60,000 nt of DNA from contig NC_087081.1 in assembly GCF_026151205.1 (NCBI RefSeq), positions 6,755,246-6,815,245 on the forward strand, read 5' to 3'. Every line of letters begins with the position of its first letter. Within the stretch, counting starts at the first letter, position 1. Below, piece after piece: positions 1-10,227 of this stretch. The notes under the pieces are model-generated. The model was given only the letters and a program-made list of their open reading frames with translations. It was not told the origin of the DNA and did not search any database. Both the position numbers and the translations under genes were made by a program. The DNA comes from Bolinopsis microptera. Its lineage: Eukaryota; Ctenophora; Tentaculata; Lobata; Bolinopsidae.

Positions 1-430
1 CCACGATTCAGGCTACCCTGTTCATTATTAGCCGAAAATATTTTTTCGGTTTTTCGAAGTCCGCACCTACCCATCGATACACAATTCTGGACTCGAGGTT
101 TCCCCCGGTAATGTGATCTTGGAAGGCAGGCCTCCCCTTTGCAACACGAGCTCGGAAGCGGGAGCTCTCGATACAGGAGGTACGTCTCGAGAACGACTCG
201 GACCGAAAAACTTCTAAGTCAAAATTTTTTCTGAAAACCACTTTTTTCCACGATTCAGGCTACCCTGTTCATTATTAGCCGAAAATATTTTTTTGATTTT
301 TTTTTGGTAAAAAAAACTGAAATCCGGCAAAAATCCGGCAAATTTATTTCCAGCCGGAGCCGGAACCGGAACCGGATTTTGAAGCCGGATATCCGGCCGG
401 AACCCGATTCAGCCGGATTTCCGGTCGGTT
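1..430. repeat. Direct repeat and CCGGA-rich simple sequence
   Basis: The first ~50 bases (starting ccacgattcaggctaccc) recur almost exactly from 248 onward, so a unit of about 247 bp is at least partly tandem. From about 325 to 430 the sequence is dominated by CCGG/CCGGA words (ccggaaccggaaccgg, gccggatatccggc). This abuts the 3' end of the retroelement fragment to its right and makes the apparent Ser-Gly tail of that reading frame. No gene is seen. Confidence 0.6.
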
Positions 431-1955
431 CCTAGGCTCAATCCTCACATCCTTGGTCACCAGCCTAAGGTATTCAGCAACAGAGTCTCTCACGTTGTTA
501 TGACGGTAGTTCACATACCCCCCTCTCTTACAGTTGAGGATATGATTGTGATCATTCTTGGCTCCACAATCGCAGAATCTTGGGGTGTTGGGGATGTCCC
601 AACCATACCGGAGATGAACAGCATCTCTGAAGTCTTGCTTGCTGTAAGCATACCCTAGCTGTTGAATGGGGAGACATGTTAGCCAAGCTCCTGACCCATG
701 CTCTTGTACCAGCTGCAGTGACTCCCTGGTATTCTCATCCACTTCACTCATTATCTCAGCAAGCTCCTTCTTCAAGCGTAATTCTTTAACTAACTTGAGG
801 CAATCTACTCTGCCCTTTATCTTAATTTTATCCAACTTCATCAGGAATGTCTCCTGGTGATAGATAAGGTCAACCAGCTCCTCTGTTATCTTGAGTGACG
901 TCTGGTATTCCTTCTCCGCGATCTCTACTGGATTAACAATACCAAGCCCCCCCTAATCTTACAGGTAGCGCAAACATTCTCCTGTGCAGATCAGACACAT
1001 TCCTACCAATAATTGCAGGGATGAACTTTTCTCTTATACACTTCTCCAATGGGATGAAGAGGTCTTTAGTGTCTTGGATGGTACGCATCACAAAGGTCCA
1101 CCGATGACATAGGGCTTTGGTATACCCTGATAGGGCTGCCTGAGGTTCATCGAGGGCGATATCTGACAACTCTTCTACATCCTTCACCCATTTCTCTACT
1201 TTCTTTTTTACATATGTCTCTCTAGCCTCCTCTCCACCTATCACTGCTCCCAGATGACGCTCCCCATCACATGTGATCTCTATACCAGTCTCTCCAAATA
1301 AAAACGTGGCTGCTGGTAGTAGCGATTTTTCTTTTAGGATAAGAATAGTCTTCACTGCTTTAGGGAAGTAGCCTAACTTAGGACCGTTCACACTGAGTAA
1401 ATCCCACCACAGCCGGAGTTTCTTCAGGGTACCTGCTGCTGCAGAGTCATCTGCATACCACGCTTGCATCAATTCTCCTAATTTTGTCACGCTGGCCAGG
1501 ATGTTGATAAGAGGACCAATACCGATAGCATACTCTGCCATTGCTGCCACATCCCCTTGCGTTGCCCCTTCATCAGAGTAAATTATCTCACACGAATATG
1601 TGTCGTTGACAATGAGTTTGGCTGATTTCTGATAGGTGTTTTTCAGGTATTGGTGAAACGGAGGACATAGCTGCCTGATGTTGTGAATAGCTGCTTTGCG
1701 ATTAAGCCTGTTAAACGCATTATCAGCATCAACAAGAAGCACTGCCTCTGTCTTAGGATCTTCCCATGTCCTCTTAACTGCTCTGATGGATGCCTCAATG
1801 CCTGACTATAGCCCAGCACATGACTGAAGAGGTCCTGCAGCCTCTTGTATATCATCCTTAATTACCCCAATAACCACCTTGCCAACAATACGCCGAAGAA
1901 CCTCTCCTACCCCCACCGGCCGTACACCAGGATTACCTCTCTTATCGTCACCCTT
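425..1955 (-). mobile_element. Broken non-LTR retroelement: reverse transcriptase with zinc-knuckle C-terminus
   Basis: Read on the minus strand from about 1955 downward. The palm domain shows a motif like GVGEVLRRI, then LLVDADNAFNRLNR (motif A), EGATQGDVAAMAEYA (motif B) and QAWYADDSAAAG (motif C, catalytic YADD). A C-terminal part follows with GAWLTCLP, a C-x-C...H...C knuckle and RHNNVRD. The frame is disrupted near 1800-1850, where a stop or frameshift separates the CAG stretch from the next block, and again near 840-930, so it cannot encode a full protein. The C-terminal architecture resembles early-branching LINEs with a restriction-like endonuclease; that assignment is family knowledge and not proven here. 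A second copy of the C-terminal part lies at 6298-7277. The 5' part is missing. Confidence 0.8.
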
Positions 1956-2560
1956 ATTCAGTGGTACCAGTCTACATGCCACAAACTCATTCAGACTCTC
2001 TGGGTTTGTTCAGAATGAGCAGATCTGGTCTTAATCTAGTTTCAACCAATAGGTGTAGTAAGAGTGTAACTAAAGTTAAGAATCTCCAGTCTTCTTTTCT
2101 TCCGAAGCGAGTCATTCCTTACTGGAACAAACTCCCTTCAGATGTCAAGAACTGCTCGACAGTTTCAAGCTTTAAAGTTAGATTGGAAGGATTTAAGAAA
2201 GAAATGATTTCTAAAAACAGTGTAAATGATTTTTATTTTTGGAATGTTTCGAATGAAGTTTTAAGGACAATTGAAGGACCCAGTTATTTAAGCAATAAGG
2301 AGACACATAATGAATACCTTTGGTTTCATCCTTTTGTGGCAAGAAGCGTTTTATAAATCTTTATTCCACTGGGAAGTATTAATGAATTATTTATAGATAA
2401 TGTATTAGATTTTATTAATTAATAAAATTGAATTTGATAAATTGTTAATGTCGATGGAAAAATATATTTATTTGAATTATTTTTTATTTAGTGCAATGAT
2501 ATTTTGTAGACACTTGTGATGATGTTATGTCATAATTTTTACTTACTTACTTACTTACTT
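1956..2560 (+). mobile_element. 3' end of a LINE with (CTTA)n tail
   Basis: A reading frame at 1961-2356 gives the typical last residues of a LINE ORF2: a Ser/Arg-rich start, then FLPKRVIPYWNKLP, then FKVRLEGF. This pattern ends many CR1/L2/Jockey-like reverse transcriptases. A non-coding AT-rich 3' UTR and a short tandem tail (cttacttacttacttac, about 2541-2558) follow, as usual for LINEs without poly(A). It is strongly 5'-truncated and abuts the oppositely oriented retroelement at 1955. A related minus-strand fragment is seen near 13680-13790. Confidence 0.7.
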
Positions 2561-4057
2561 CAAATCCAAATCCAAATCCAATTCGGCGCGCGTCTTGGTA
2601 CTGGTAAGTTATAAACCTACAATTGTCAGCTAGCGCAGTCGTGCGCCGCAGGGCTACAATGTACAACGTGAAACATTAACAAGGCATTTAAACTATATCG
2701 TTTTATGAAATTTAAACATTTAGAATACAATTTAGAATACAATTTAGAATACAATTCAGAATACAATTTAGAATACAATTTAAAATACAATTTAGTTATT
2801 TGAAATATTTTTAGAACAATTTTCACTTCTGATTTAGAATTTTTGTTTTTTATTTTCGAATTTATTAGTTTATATATATATAAATAAATATTAGGCTCGG
2901 CGCCGTCATTATAATACGTGACTAGCACCGCGCTGATAGAAATTTACGATTGAGATTGATTTTCGAGTATATAGTAAAAAACGTATTTAACATCAAACAT
3001 AGCATTATATTAACGGGTGATACTCGTAAAATATTTGTTTCAAATATTAGTAGGTAGTGCGCCATCGACAGTAAGCCGCGCGTGCCGACTTTAGGTGGTA
3101 GGGTGGTTTTTTAGCGCTAATTTCGGCCAGCACAATTTTCTTCAAACAAATAAATATTGAATTGAGTATCCTTCCCGACCTCCAATTGCAACAAAAATTA
3201 GTAAGCTTACTCATAGACTTACAAGGAAAGTGTCCAAAAATTTAAAGCATATCCAACTATCAAACATTATGTTACAGCTAAAAGCAGCGTATTTTGCCCC
3301 ATTTTGATTACATTTTGATCACTATATCAACTCCGATATCCACCAAATTTTTCGGACAGTTGTGAAAGCCCTATTGGAAGGTCGTCGCCAATTTTCAGAA
3401 TGATCTCATTCAAGGAAACGAAGATATATTCGAATAATACGACAAAAATCAACAAATTTGGTCAAATTACGCGACTTTTACGGCTACTTTTGCTCCAAAA
3501 GCAAAAAGCCGCGCACCATCATGATCAAATATGGCACCTAGGCGAAACTTACTGATCTTTCCAAAAAGGTATGACAAATTTGGTATTGTCATGATTGTGA
3601 AAATTCTCACAGTCTCTAGAAAACAGTGGTACAAAAATTTTCAAATCCGAGCAAGTTTATTTTTATCGTGCTTCCCCTAATATTAAAAGCGTCGACGAGT
3701 CCAACTCAGCGCGCGTCCTGGTAGGTTATAAACCTACAACCTAAATTTTGCTCATGGGGAGCTAACTTTAGATTTAAGAGACGAAAATTTTGTTGAAAAC
3801 CGGTGACCGGAAGGTTCTGTTAATTTTACTTTTTGAGATATACCGCAGCCGGTAGGGTTTGCTGGGTAGGCTATATTGACATCTTTAATCAAGACGATGG
3901 CGATTAATTTGAAATTTAAATTAAATTTGCATAATTGCATTTATAAATTTATAAATTTATAACCTACCAAAACAGGCGCCGAGTTAAACTCGTCGACTAA
4001 TATTTGGAATAAATATTTTACGAGCTAGAATTTAATCTTACTAATATTTGTAATTGT
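2561..4057. other. Repeat-derived intergenic DNA without genes
   Basis: No coding sequence is recognised. It contains short tandem copies of an 11-bp word (tttagaataca, about 2718-2795), several copies of the palindromic word gtaggttataaacctac, and the longer R1-type repeat described separately. Blocks at about 3055-3610 recur in diverged form near 24063-24330 and 28650-28860. Confidence 0.55.
3012..3738. repeat. R1-type dispersed repeat, possible long parent copy
   Basis: It starts ttaacgggtgatactcgtaa and ends with tcctggtaggttataaac plus a few bases. Very short copies at 30165-30245 and 42156-42248 carry the same two ends in inverse order with almost nothing between them. The ~727-bp block here therefore looks like a longer parent from which the short ones are internal deletions. 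No target-site duplication is visible around this copy. No protein is encoded. Confidence 0.45.
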
Positions 4058-4602
4058 ACTTGAAAAGGTCTCCTCCGCCTAGTCGTTGGAGTGGCCTAGT
4101 GCACCACATAACTTAACTCCTTTCTCCGGCGTATTAGATCTCTCCAGTGATCCCTGTCTGTTGCTTGTTGTTCTGCATCTTCTATCGTGATGTTATCGAC
4201 ACCTGTGATTGTGAAGATTGCTGCATCCTCCCGGACACACGACAACCATGAACCAGTTTTTCCGAGGTCTACCTCTTGACCTTTTACCATGCTTTGGGAT
4301 CCAGTGCAGAAGATAGTTAAGTATTCTTTCTTCTGGCATCCTCACCACATGGCCAAACCATCGGAGCCTAGCTGCTCGTACGAAAGTATCAACAGGGGCG
4401 ATGTTAGCCCGCTTAAGTACGTCAGCATTAGATACATGAAAAAACCATTTCATTTTCAGGATTCTCCTCAGACATCTATGATGGAAGACCTCAAATCTTT
4501 TCATCTGCGTCTGTGTAGTATTCCATACCTCACTTCCATAAAGCAGTATAGTGAGGACAGCCGCTTTGTATATCCTGATTTTAGTTCATAGTTGGAGTCT
4601 TG

Positions 4603-5707
4603 GCCCCACGAAAAACCTCACCGAACATCCACGCGGTGTGGGGTGGGTGGCTCGAACGGGAGGTGCATGGGTGTTTCTAACAGTAACCTATGCAAAGGAA
4701 GGAACTAGCCATCTCTACAACAAGGAAAGGCTCTAATAGCCTCTACTAATCTTAGAACCGCAGCATAACCGCTTTTCCCACAGGCAAATAACACCTTCCG
4801 CAGGAAACTAACACGCTCACAGGCCCCCACATGACGTGTAACCCCAGGATTTGGTTTTGGATCGGACACTGAAAACAACGATAGAGGAGCGGTCTACACG
4901 CTCACAGGCTACCATGTCTCGTGTAACCCCAGGATTTGACACGTTCAGAGGCTACCATGTCTTGTGTAACCCCAGGATTTAGCACGCTCACAGACTACCA
5001 CGTCTCGTGTAACCCTAGGACTCACTTAACAGACTCTAACACGCTCACAGGCTTTCACGTCTCGTGTACCCCAGGATTTGGTTTTGGATCGGACACTCAA
5101 AACAACGATAGAGGAGCGGTCTACACGCTCACAGGCTACCATGTCTCGTGTAACCCCAGGATTTTACACGTTCACAGGCTACCACGCCTCGTGTACCCTA
5201 GGATTTTGTTTTGGATCGGACACTCAAAACAACGATAGAGGAGTGGTCTACACGCTCACAGGCTACCATGTCTCGTGTAACCCTAGGATTTAACACGCTC
5301 ACAGGCTACGACGTCTCGTGTAGCCCTAGGACTCTAACACTTAACAGACTCTAACACGCTATCACAGGCTTCCACGTCTCGTGTACCCTAGGATTTGGTT
5401 TTTGGATCGGACACTCAAAACAACGACAGAGGAATTGCATACTCCTACGAGTTGCATGTAGCAGGCCATGACCGTCCCTGGAAGTCCCTGTCTCCTCACC
5501 GTTAACCCGTAAGAGGTTGCACCAGGGGCGGTGGTAACAGAACTTCAAGACTCTCGGAGTCTGTTGTCGATATCTATGTATAATATAATTATGGTATATA
5601 ACTTGGGAGTCTCTCTCTCTCTAGCAGCAGGAGTTGGAGAATGGGGACGTGTTGTGAAAGCCACCGCAAGGAAGGCTTACAGTCGACGCCGACCAATCAA
5701 AAGAAGA
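4603..5707. mobile_element. 1.1-kb insertion flanked by a 13-bp target-site duplication
   Basis: The LINE is continuous at 8265 (ttagttggagtcttgatg) but here the word agttggagtcttg occurs at both 4590-4602 and 5708-5720, bracketing 1,105 bp of foreign sequence. The left end is GC-rich (gcggtgtggggtgggtggct), the middle is a satellite-like array, and the right part carries a short (TC)n run. A 13-bp duplication fits LINE/SINE-style integration. No protein is recognised; the frames inside the array are repeat artefacts. Confidence 0.7.
4830..5430. repeat. Satellite-like tandem array with higher-order structure
   Basis: The basic unit of about 40-45 bp contains cacgctcacaggctaccatg and tctcgtgtaaccccaggatt. 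Several basic units are combined with a longer spacer (ggttttggatcggacactca, then aacaacgatagaggagcgg) that itself recurs at about 4853, 5081, 5209 and 5396, giving a higher-order period of roughly 130-230 bp. It is contained within the 1.1-kb insertion. Confidence 0.8.
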
Positions 5708-6297
5708 AGTTGGAGTCTTGATGTTGGGAGTGGGACTGTACCACTACCATATACTGCTAATTAGCTGATTGCTGATACTGATAGAATGCCCCAGAGGCCT
5801 TTTGAATTCGAGCTGTTAGTTCTTTGTCAATTGTTCCATTCGCACTGATGATAGCACCCAAGTAAGTGAAAATGCTGACCTGCTGTATTGGGAGACCTTC
5901 CACATTGATGTCCATAGTGATACTGATAGTGTAGAATACGGCCTAGCTGCGATGCACTTTTACTGACAACCATGCTCTGTGTTTTGCCAGCATTAATCTT
6001 CAGACCCGCACAGGCACTGTATTTGCAGTGGTTTCCTGCAGCCCCTCTTTTGAGTTATCTAGCATGGCCATGTCACCAGCGTTTTAGAATTTAATCACCT
6101 GCATGTTAAAATTGAATGTGTGCAGGCCGGGCAGACCACAAACGACGCGCGTTGCCGCGCTTTTCAAGCTTTTAACTTTTTGGTTCAGTGCACGTGTGAT
6201 GCGCGCTTAAACTCCGCTTTAAAACTAAAACTCTTTTGCGCCAAAAGTTTTTCTGAGAGTTTGCAAATTTGTTCGTTTATGCGCATGTGCTTATAAT

Positions 6298-7277
6298 TTT
6301 TTTTTAAAACTGGCCACGGGCCTAAATATTACATATCAATCAATTACAATTCATTAATATTACCAATATTAAAAACTATCGAAAATATTCAAGAAAGTAT
6401 TCTCTAGCCAAAGGGCTCAATATTTAAATCTAAATCTTCAATATTGTCTGGTTTATATCGCAACTTGGGCCCTCTGTCCCCCCTTATCGAAATAACCGTT
6501 GTCTTTAATACCTCAAAGCGCAAGCGCTTTCTAAAATATGTAACTGAGTCTGAATAACGCTGACCCGTTGGAGATTCCATCTTTTGTGCAAGCTTTTGAA
6601 TCAAGCGTTGCGCTTCGACTCCCATGCCTCCTGTTGTGGAGAAAACTAAAGGTGTAAAGGTAGCTTTTTCCACTTCTAGGACCCTTGCATAATATGCTCT
6701 TTTCTTCTCAGTCTCGTGAGCCAAATACATCATAGGAATTGGTTTAGCGGCGTTGGTTGGAGCAGGAGCGTGAAACACTCTTACATCAAAAAATGCTCTT
6801 TCCAACGCATTCCAAACTGATCTTGCTGATATATCTAGTCGGGCTTGATCTCCAGTTACTGTACCTCGTGGTAACTGCATGCCGCTGACTGGAAGAAGAG
6901 GGGGCTCTGTCTGAACGTCTTTGCATTTGACTGTCCGCATGATATTAGCTATTGTATCTCGAAGTGAGTTATGCCTCAAGGTCACATAACCCCCAAGTTT
7001 ACACGTGAGGGCATGGTTTGCGGAGTAGGAATCACCACAAGTACAAAGTTTTGGACAATCTTTCAGCTTCAGGTTATATCTTAAAGCTATAGCATCTGAA
7101 AACTGTTGCTTATTCAGGAGATAACCATAGCTTTTGAGTGGTAAGGTGGTTAGCCAGGAACTTGCACCCTTCTCTGCTGCTAGCTGTAACATAAGTTTAG
7201 ATGTTTGTGGCAGAGACTCCTGAATTGCCTCCTGTATTCTGGTGTAATACTCATTGCGATCTTTACTGATGGATGTC
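6298..7277 (-). mobile_element. 5'-truncated retroelement with zinc-knuckle and endonuclease-like domain, 12-bp TSD, poly(A)
   Basis: An open minus-strand frame runs from 7277 to 6404. It contains GASSWLTTLPL, C-x-C...H...C (LCTCG...HALTC), RHNSLRDTIAN, then RLDISARSVW and AFFDVRVFHAPAP and VEKATFTPLVFSTTGG. The latter fit a PD-(D/E)xK-like nuclease core placed after the RT. It ends IEPFG. The 3' end shows a T-run on the plus strand at 6298 (poly(A)), and tgtgcttataat flanks it at 6286-6297 and 7278-7289. It is the same family as 425-1955 but much less damaged, so it inserted later. Confidence 0.8.
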
Positions 7278-7866
7278 TGTGCTTATAATCATTTAGAATT
7301 AAAGCTTTTTAAGTTTATATTCGCAACTGATTTTTACGAAAAGTTGTTGTTAATGTATCAATATCATATATCCAAAGCAAAATAGGTTGAGCCGTTGAAG
7401 TCATAATTCCTCAAATTTTTATCGCTACAGTTTTTATTCTCGAACCTTGGTAAACGGTAAACTCTCAAAGCTTTCGCGGTTGCTTTGATCAGCTCAGACA
7501 AACAATACTAATAGCAGAGTGAATCCACAAGTGTCTGGTACAGTGTATGGTAGGCTGAGGATCGTTTTAGAGTTTCAGTTATGTATAATCCATGAGCTCG
7601 TAAACTTGTAAAACATGACCCATTGAGGTCCCTCTCGGCTCTCAGTATTGCCTCTATAACTATTTTAAATATGCGCTGATTTGTTTTAGAAGACGATAGA
7701 AGAGTTTTATGCCTCGCAGCACGTATTTTTAAACAGTGATTGACCTTTTCGCCTTATATTATTTCTGCTACGACGTTTTGATAAACGCCACGCAATCGAC
7801 GTTTCAATTTTCGATACTCAGAATTTATTCATCAGCATTTAATCATGTACAGCAGGGTGTCATAAT

Positions 7867-8610
7867 CTTCTATCGTGATGTTATCGACACCTGTGAAGAT
7901 TGCTGCATCCTCCCGGACACACGACAACCAGTTTTTCCGAGGTCTACCTCTTGACATTTTACCATGCTTTGGGATCCAGTGCAGAAGATAGTTGGGTATT
8001 CTTTCTTCTGGCATCCTCACCACATGGCTAAACCATCGGAGCCTAGCTGCTCGTACGAAAGTATCAACAGGGGCGATGTTAGCCCGCTTAAGTACGTCAG
8101 CATTAGATACATGACCATTTCATTTTCAGGATTCTCCTCAGACATCTATGATGGAAGACCTCAAATCTTTTCATCTACGTCTGTGTAGTAATAGTATTCC
8201 ATACCTCACTTCCATAAAGCAATATAGTGAAGACAGCCGCTTTGTATATCCTGATTTTAGTTGGAGTCTTGATGTTGGGAGTGGGACTGTACCATATACT
8301 GCTAATTAGCTGATAGAATGCCTGAGAGGCCTTTTGAATTCGAGCTGATAGTTCTTTGTCAATTGTTCCATTCGCACTGATGATAGCACCCAAGTAAGTG
8401 AAACTGCTGACCTGCTGTATTGGGAGACCTTCCACATTGATGTCCATAGTGATAGTGTCGTCTTTAGAATACGGCCTCTGCGATGCACTTTTACTGACAA
8501 CCATGCTCTGTGTTTTGCCAGCATTAATCTTCAGACCCGCACAGGCACTGTATTTGCAGTGGTTTCCTGCAGCCCCTCTTTTGATTTATCTAGCATGGCC
8601 ATGTCACCAG
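7867..8610 (-). mobile_element. 5'-truncated LINE, duplication unit 2
   Basis: Minus-strand reading from 8610: MAMLDKSKEGLQET (just after the catalytic site, read here as AGD for the usual ADD), then INAGKTQSMVVSKS, FTYLGAIISANGTIDKELSA, TILLYGSEVWN, and C-terminally RWFSHVVRMPEERIP and GRPRKNWLSCVRED. It is better preserved than unit 1, because it lacks most of the small insertions seen there, but has its own 6-bp deletion near 8113 relative to both other copies. The 5' truncation point lies near 8610 and is shared by both units. Confidence 0.75.
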
Positions 8611-9442
8611 CGTTTTAGAATTTAATCACCTGCATGTTAAAATTGAATGTGTGCAGGGCAGACTACAAACGACGCGCGTTGCCGCGCTTTTCAAGCTTTT
8701 AACTTTTTGGTTCAGTGCACGTGTGATGCGCGCTAAAACTCCGCTCTAAAACTCTTTTGCGCCATAAGTTTTTCTGAGAGTTTGCAAATTTGTTCGTTTA
8801 TGCGCATGTGCTTATAATCATTTAGAATTAAAGCTTTTTCAGTTTATATTCGCAACTGCTTTTTACGAAAAGTTGTTGTTAACGTATCAATTATATCATA
8901 ATTTTTTCGCTTTCAAAATCATTTTTATATGATTATAACCATGGGTAATTAATACTTTAATTGAATCTTTTTATATCCAAAGCAAAATAGGTTAAGCCGT
9001 TGAAGTCATAATTCCTCAAATTTTTATTGCTACAGTTTTTATTCTCGAACCTTGGTAAACGGTAAACTCTCAAAGCTTTTGCGGTTGCTTTGATCAGCTC
9101 AGACAAACAATAGCAGAGTGAATCCACAAGTGTCTGGTACAATGTATGGTAGGCTGAGGTTCGTTTTGGAGTTATGTATAATCCACGAGCTCGTAAACTT
9201 GTAAAACATGACCCATTGAGGTCCCTCTCGGCTCTCAGTATTGCCTCTATAACTATTTAAAATATGCACTGATTTGTTTTAGAAGACGATAGAAGAGTTT
9301 TATGCCTCGCAGCACGTATTTTTAAACAGTGATTGACCTTTTCGCCTTATATTATTTCTGCTACGACGTTTTGTTAAACGCCACGCAATCGACGTATCGA
9401 TTTTCGATACTCAGAATTTATTCATCAGCATTTAATCATGTA

Positions 9443-10015
9443 CAGCAGGGTGTCATAATTATTGGCGCGTAGACAATTTTGTGTAAAATTTTAGCTTACC
9501 CAAGCTTTTAGAAACGAACATTACTTGACTTCTGAGGGCCAGTTTCCTATGATGTCTTGATCATGCTTCCCCTGAATTCCGGGATGAGTCCGCCTGACTA
9601 TAAGTATATTTTATTGCGTCAGTTAGAGGAGAAAGAGAGCTTTTATAAAATACATAGTTTGCTATATGTTTCGCTATCGCCTGAAAAGCTGTGCACTTTA
9701 GACTTAGTCTAAAGAATAATTTCAGAAAAAATTCACTGAAAAAAATTATACATAAATCCCTTACTCTTTCGTAAATCTAACCAAGTATAGAATTGACCCT
9801 TTAAATAACGGCCTAAATTATGGGTTTTGAGGTACATCAACACAAAATTCTGAAATTAAGAAAAAGTTCAGACGATTGTCTATGATAACAGACCAGTTTT
9901 TGAATTTTGTAATTCCAATATTCAGAAGCAAAGTTATGACCCGTCGAAAAATATTGATTTAATCATAAAATACACATAAAATTTCGAACACGCCAATAAT
10001 TCTGACACCCTGCTG
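9443..10015. mobile_element. Tc1/mariner-like MITE with TA target sites
   Basis: The left end CAGCAGGGTGTCATAATTAT is mirrored at the right end, with inverted similarity extending roughly 50-60 bp (the right end reads outward cagcagggtgtcagaattat). TA dinucleotides flank both ends (9441-9442 and 10016-10017). The ~573-bp interior has no transposase. Ends of the CAGGGTGTC type with TA duplications are characteristic of Tc1/mariner elements. Only the outermost ~20 bp of a copy remain at 7847-7866, cut by the tandem-duplication junction. Confidence 0.75.
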
Positions 10016-10227
10016 TACAATGCAAATGTTTGATCAAAACTTTCTTTTTATGCTACTCTGATTACTGTGTTCGTAATTAAACTAGAATCGCCAGCAATAA
10101 CTTGACAGTGTTTTAAAACTTAATAAAAGTAACATAAGATTTTACGAATTGTTAATTTTACAAAATTTGTCTGTTATGATAAAAAGCTTCGCTCTCATCC
10201 AAAATTACTTAATTGATATGACACGTA

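Larger units (their letters stand above)
4058..6085 (-). mobile_element. 5'-truncated LINE (C-terminal RT part), interrupted, duplication unit 1
   Basis: The 3' end lies near 4058 (acttgaaaagg on the plus strand, matching the 33.3-kb copy). Minus-strand reading gives MKRFEVFHHRCLRRILK, LRWFGHVVRMPEERI and GKRSRGRPRKNW, typical of the C-terminal end of APE-endonuclease LINEs. The upstream part of the same LINE resumes at 5708 (GTIDKELSARIQ-type sequence) after a 1.1-kb insertion. Many 6-13-bp insertions relative to the copies at 7867-8610 and 32.7-33.3 kb break the frame. The copy ends 5' at about 6080, just downstream of the expected YADD site. Confidence 0.75.
4179..9459. repeat. 1.6-kb tandem duplication, first copy inflated by two insertions
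   Basis: Unit 1 (4179-7866) and unit 2 (7867-9459) start at the same LINE-internal word (cttctatcgtgatg) and end at the same word (cagcagggtgtcataat). Removing the insertions at 4603-5707 and 6298-7277 with their target duplications makes unit 1 about 1.57 kb, close to the 1.59 kb of unit 2, and the order of sequence is collinear. The end word is the terminal inverted repeat of the MITE at 9443-10015, so the duplication came after that MITE inserted. No host gene is involved. Confidence 0.8.

Noticed and set aside
4615-4680. Possible tRNA-like or SINE promoter (ggctcgaacgg resembles a B box)
   Set aside because: No matching A box at the right distance and no cloverleaf could be drawn.
4936-5293. 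Open frames with repeated GYHVSCNP-type residues
   Set aside because: They run through the satellite array and have no start context or homologous motif.
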